This document shows, piece after piece, positions 4,764-5,919 of a stretch of 5,919 nucleotides of DNA (positions are counted from its first letter, which is position 1; every line of letters begins with the position of its first letter). This DNA is from CAZWFW01 sp964633445. GTDB lineage: Archaea > Undinarchaeota > CAZWFW01. The stretch spans positions 1 to 5,919 of the forward strand of contig CAZWFW010000056.1 in the NCBI GenBank assembly GCA_964633445.1, written 5' to 3'. Under the pieces are notes generated by a model, which was not told the DNA's origin, did no database searches, and saw only the letters and a list, made by a program, of their open reading frames with translations. The translations under genes and the position numbers were made by a program.

Positions 4764-5919
4764 AGATAACACCTGGGATCCGTTATTTTACCCTCTATTG
4801 CTGAAACTGCAGCGGTTGCTGGGGAAGCAAGATAAATTTTCGCATCAGGATGTCCCATTCTTCCCTCAAAGTTTCTATTTGATGTTGATAAACAAACCTC
4901 ATCTTTAGCAAGCACACCCTGATGCCTACCTAAACAAGCTCCGCATCCAGGATTGGTAACTATTGCTCCAGCTTTAAGCAAAATTTCTATGTAACCTTGC
5001 CTCATAGCCTCAAGATAAACTTTTTTTGAAGCGGGAGTAACTATTAACCTCACATTCTTGTCTATTTTCCTGTTTTTTAGTATTTTCGCAGCTATTTTTA
5101 GATCTTCAAGCCTACCATTTGTGCATGTGCCTATAAAAACCTGATCTACTTCTAACCCTTCCACCTCACTTATACTCTTAACATTATCAACTCTATCTGG
5201 GCAAGCTATCATTGGTTCAAAGTCAGATGCGTCATAAGCAATCTCATCTTCATAACATGCGTTTTTGTCACTGACAACAGATTTTCCCCTACCATTTACA
5301 AATCTCTTCACTTTTTCATCAGCCTCCGTTATACCATTTTTAGCTCCCATTTCAATAACCATGTTACAGATTGTTAATCTGCTATCAATGCTTAACTTTC
5401 CGATGAGGGATCCGCAAAATTCAACAGCTTTATATGTTAGCCCATTCTCTCCAAATTCTCCAATTATACTTAATATAATATCCTTAGCAAAAACACCTTT
5501 TCGTGGCTTGCCGTCAATCCTTATCTTTATACTTTCTGGAACTCTAAGCCAAATTTTTCCAGTAGCATAAACGCAAGCAATATCTGTTGACCCTACTCCT
5601 GTAGCAAACGAATTTAAGGCTCCCAAAGTGCATGTATGCGAATCTGCTCCAATTATAACTTGTCCCATGCTGGCAAACTTCTCTGCTACAACTTGGTGAC
5701 AAACACCTTCACAAATAACATCAATGCCTTGCTTATTAGCGAATTCCCTTATTTTTTTATGAAGCTCAGCAACATCTACGTTGGGTGATGGTATTACATG
5801 ATCAAAAAATATTTTTATCTTACTAGGATTAAACACCCTATCTGCAACATTATAAAAGGATTTTATTGCTAGAGGTGTGGTGCTGTCATGTGAATATGCT
5901 AAATCTACATTAACAACTA
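4760..5919 (-). CDS. leuC: 3-isopropylmalate dehydratase (isopropylmalate isomerase) large subunit, N-terminus outside window
   Basis: The reading frame is open to the right edge of the window. The GTG at 5836 is an internal Val (ADRVFNP), and 27 further codons upstream read VVNVDLAYSHDSTTPLAIKSF, so about 30 N-terminal residues are missing. In the 385 visible residues are the aconitase-family motifs GADSHTCTLGAL and ATGVGSTD and the three [4Fe-4S] cysteines: Cys265 (GTCTNGR), Cys325 and Cys328 (NPGCGACLGRHQG). STSNRNFEGRMGHPDAKIYLASPATAAVSAIEG lies near the C-terminus. It is the archaeal-length LeuC/homoaconitase type. It acts with LeuD in the cytoplasm; its four-base overlap with leuD implies coupled translation. 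Homoaconitase for lysine or coenzyme B pathways is the alternative reading. Confidence 0.92.
   Translation of the reverse strand, partial: VVNVDLAYSHDSTTPLAIKSFYNVADRVFNPSKIKIFFDHVIPSPNVDVAELHKKIREFANKQGIDVICEGVCHQVVAEKFASMGQVIIGADSHTCTLGALNSFATGVGSTDIACVYATGKIWLRVPESIKIRIDGKPRKGVFAKDIILSIIGEFGENGLTYKAVEFCGSLIGKLSIDSRLTICNMVIEMGAKNGITEADEKVKRFVNGRGKSVVSDKNACYEDEIAYDASDFEPMIACPDRVDNVKSISEVEGLEVDQVFIGTCTNGRLEDLKIAAKILKNRKIDKNVRLIVTPASKKVYLEAMRQGYIEILLKAGAIVTNPGCGACLGRHQGVLAKDEVCLSTSNRNFEGRMGHPDAKIYLASPATAAVSAIEGKITDPRCYL

Noticed and set aside
4459..4908. Plus-strand 149-residue ORF over leuD/leuC
   Set aside because: Both genes on the opposite strand have full conserved motifs, so this is a shadow frame.

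Overview
The window reads as a low-GC, probably thermophilic archaeon, most likely in or near the Thermoproteota; I cannot name a genus. The evidence is archaeal-type leu genes, a BtpA-family gene, TATA boxes 20-30 bases upstream of start codons with almost no leader, a tRNA-Lys-like sequence with no encoded CCA, a DUF3782-like PD-(D/E)XK protein, and proteins rich in Lys, Glu and Ile with AGA/AGG and ATA codons.

Layout from left to right. On the minus strand, an MNT-type nucleotidyltransferase (232-810) overlaps a small unknown gene (18-251) in a toxin-antitoxin-like pair. A solo IS200/IS605-type right end follows (about 961-1011). It abuts a minus-strand BtpA-family gene (1008-1794) broken by one extra base in a T8 tract. 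Next is a decayed plus-strand TnpB C-terminus (1900-2167) with its own right end (to 2237), which abuts a minus-strand isopropylmalate dehydrogenase-family gene (2234-3223). A dyad-rich divergent promoter region (3224-3388) leads on the plus strand to a degenerate tRNA-Lys(UUU)-like sequence (3389-3460). Three bases later begins a DUF3782-like gene (3464-4223), which is broken by one extra T. The window closes on the minus strand with leuD (4284-4763) and the 3' part of leuC (4760 to the edge, N-terminus outside the window).

How the genes fit together. LeuC and LeuD form the [4Fe-4S] isomerase and LeuB the NAD-dependent oxidative decarboxylase of leucine synthesis, or of a paralogous 2-oxoacid elongation pathway. 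All three run on the minus strand in the order leuC-leuD-leuB, but the tRNA-like/DUF3782 unit lies between leuD and leuB on the other strand, as if an operon had been split. The main oddities are these: (1) two separate IS right ends each supply the stop codon of the neighbouring gene from the same GTTCAC terminus; (2) the DUF3782-like gene cannot start earlier than three bases after the tRNA-like sequence, so tRNA 3' processing could create its mRNA 5' end; (3) both broken genes stop at TTT TGA and both are restored by a +1 slip. Mobile-element decay, real pseudogenisation, programmed frameshifting and homopolymer sequencing error are all possible, and the window alone cannot separate them.
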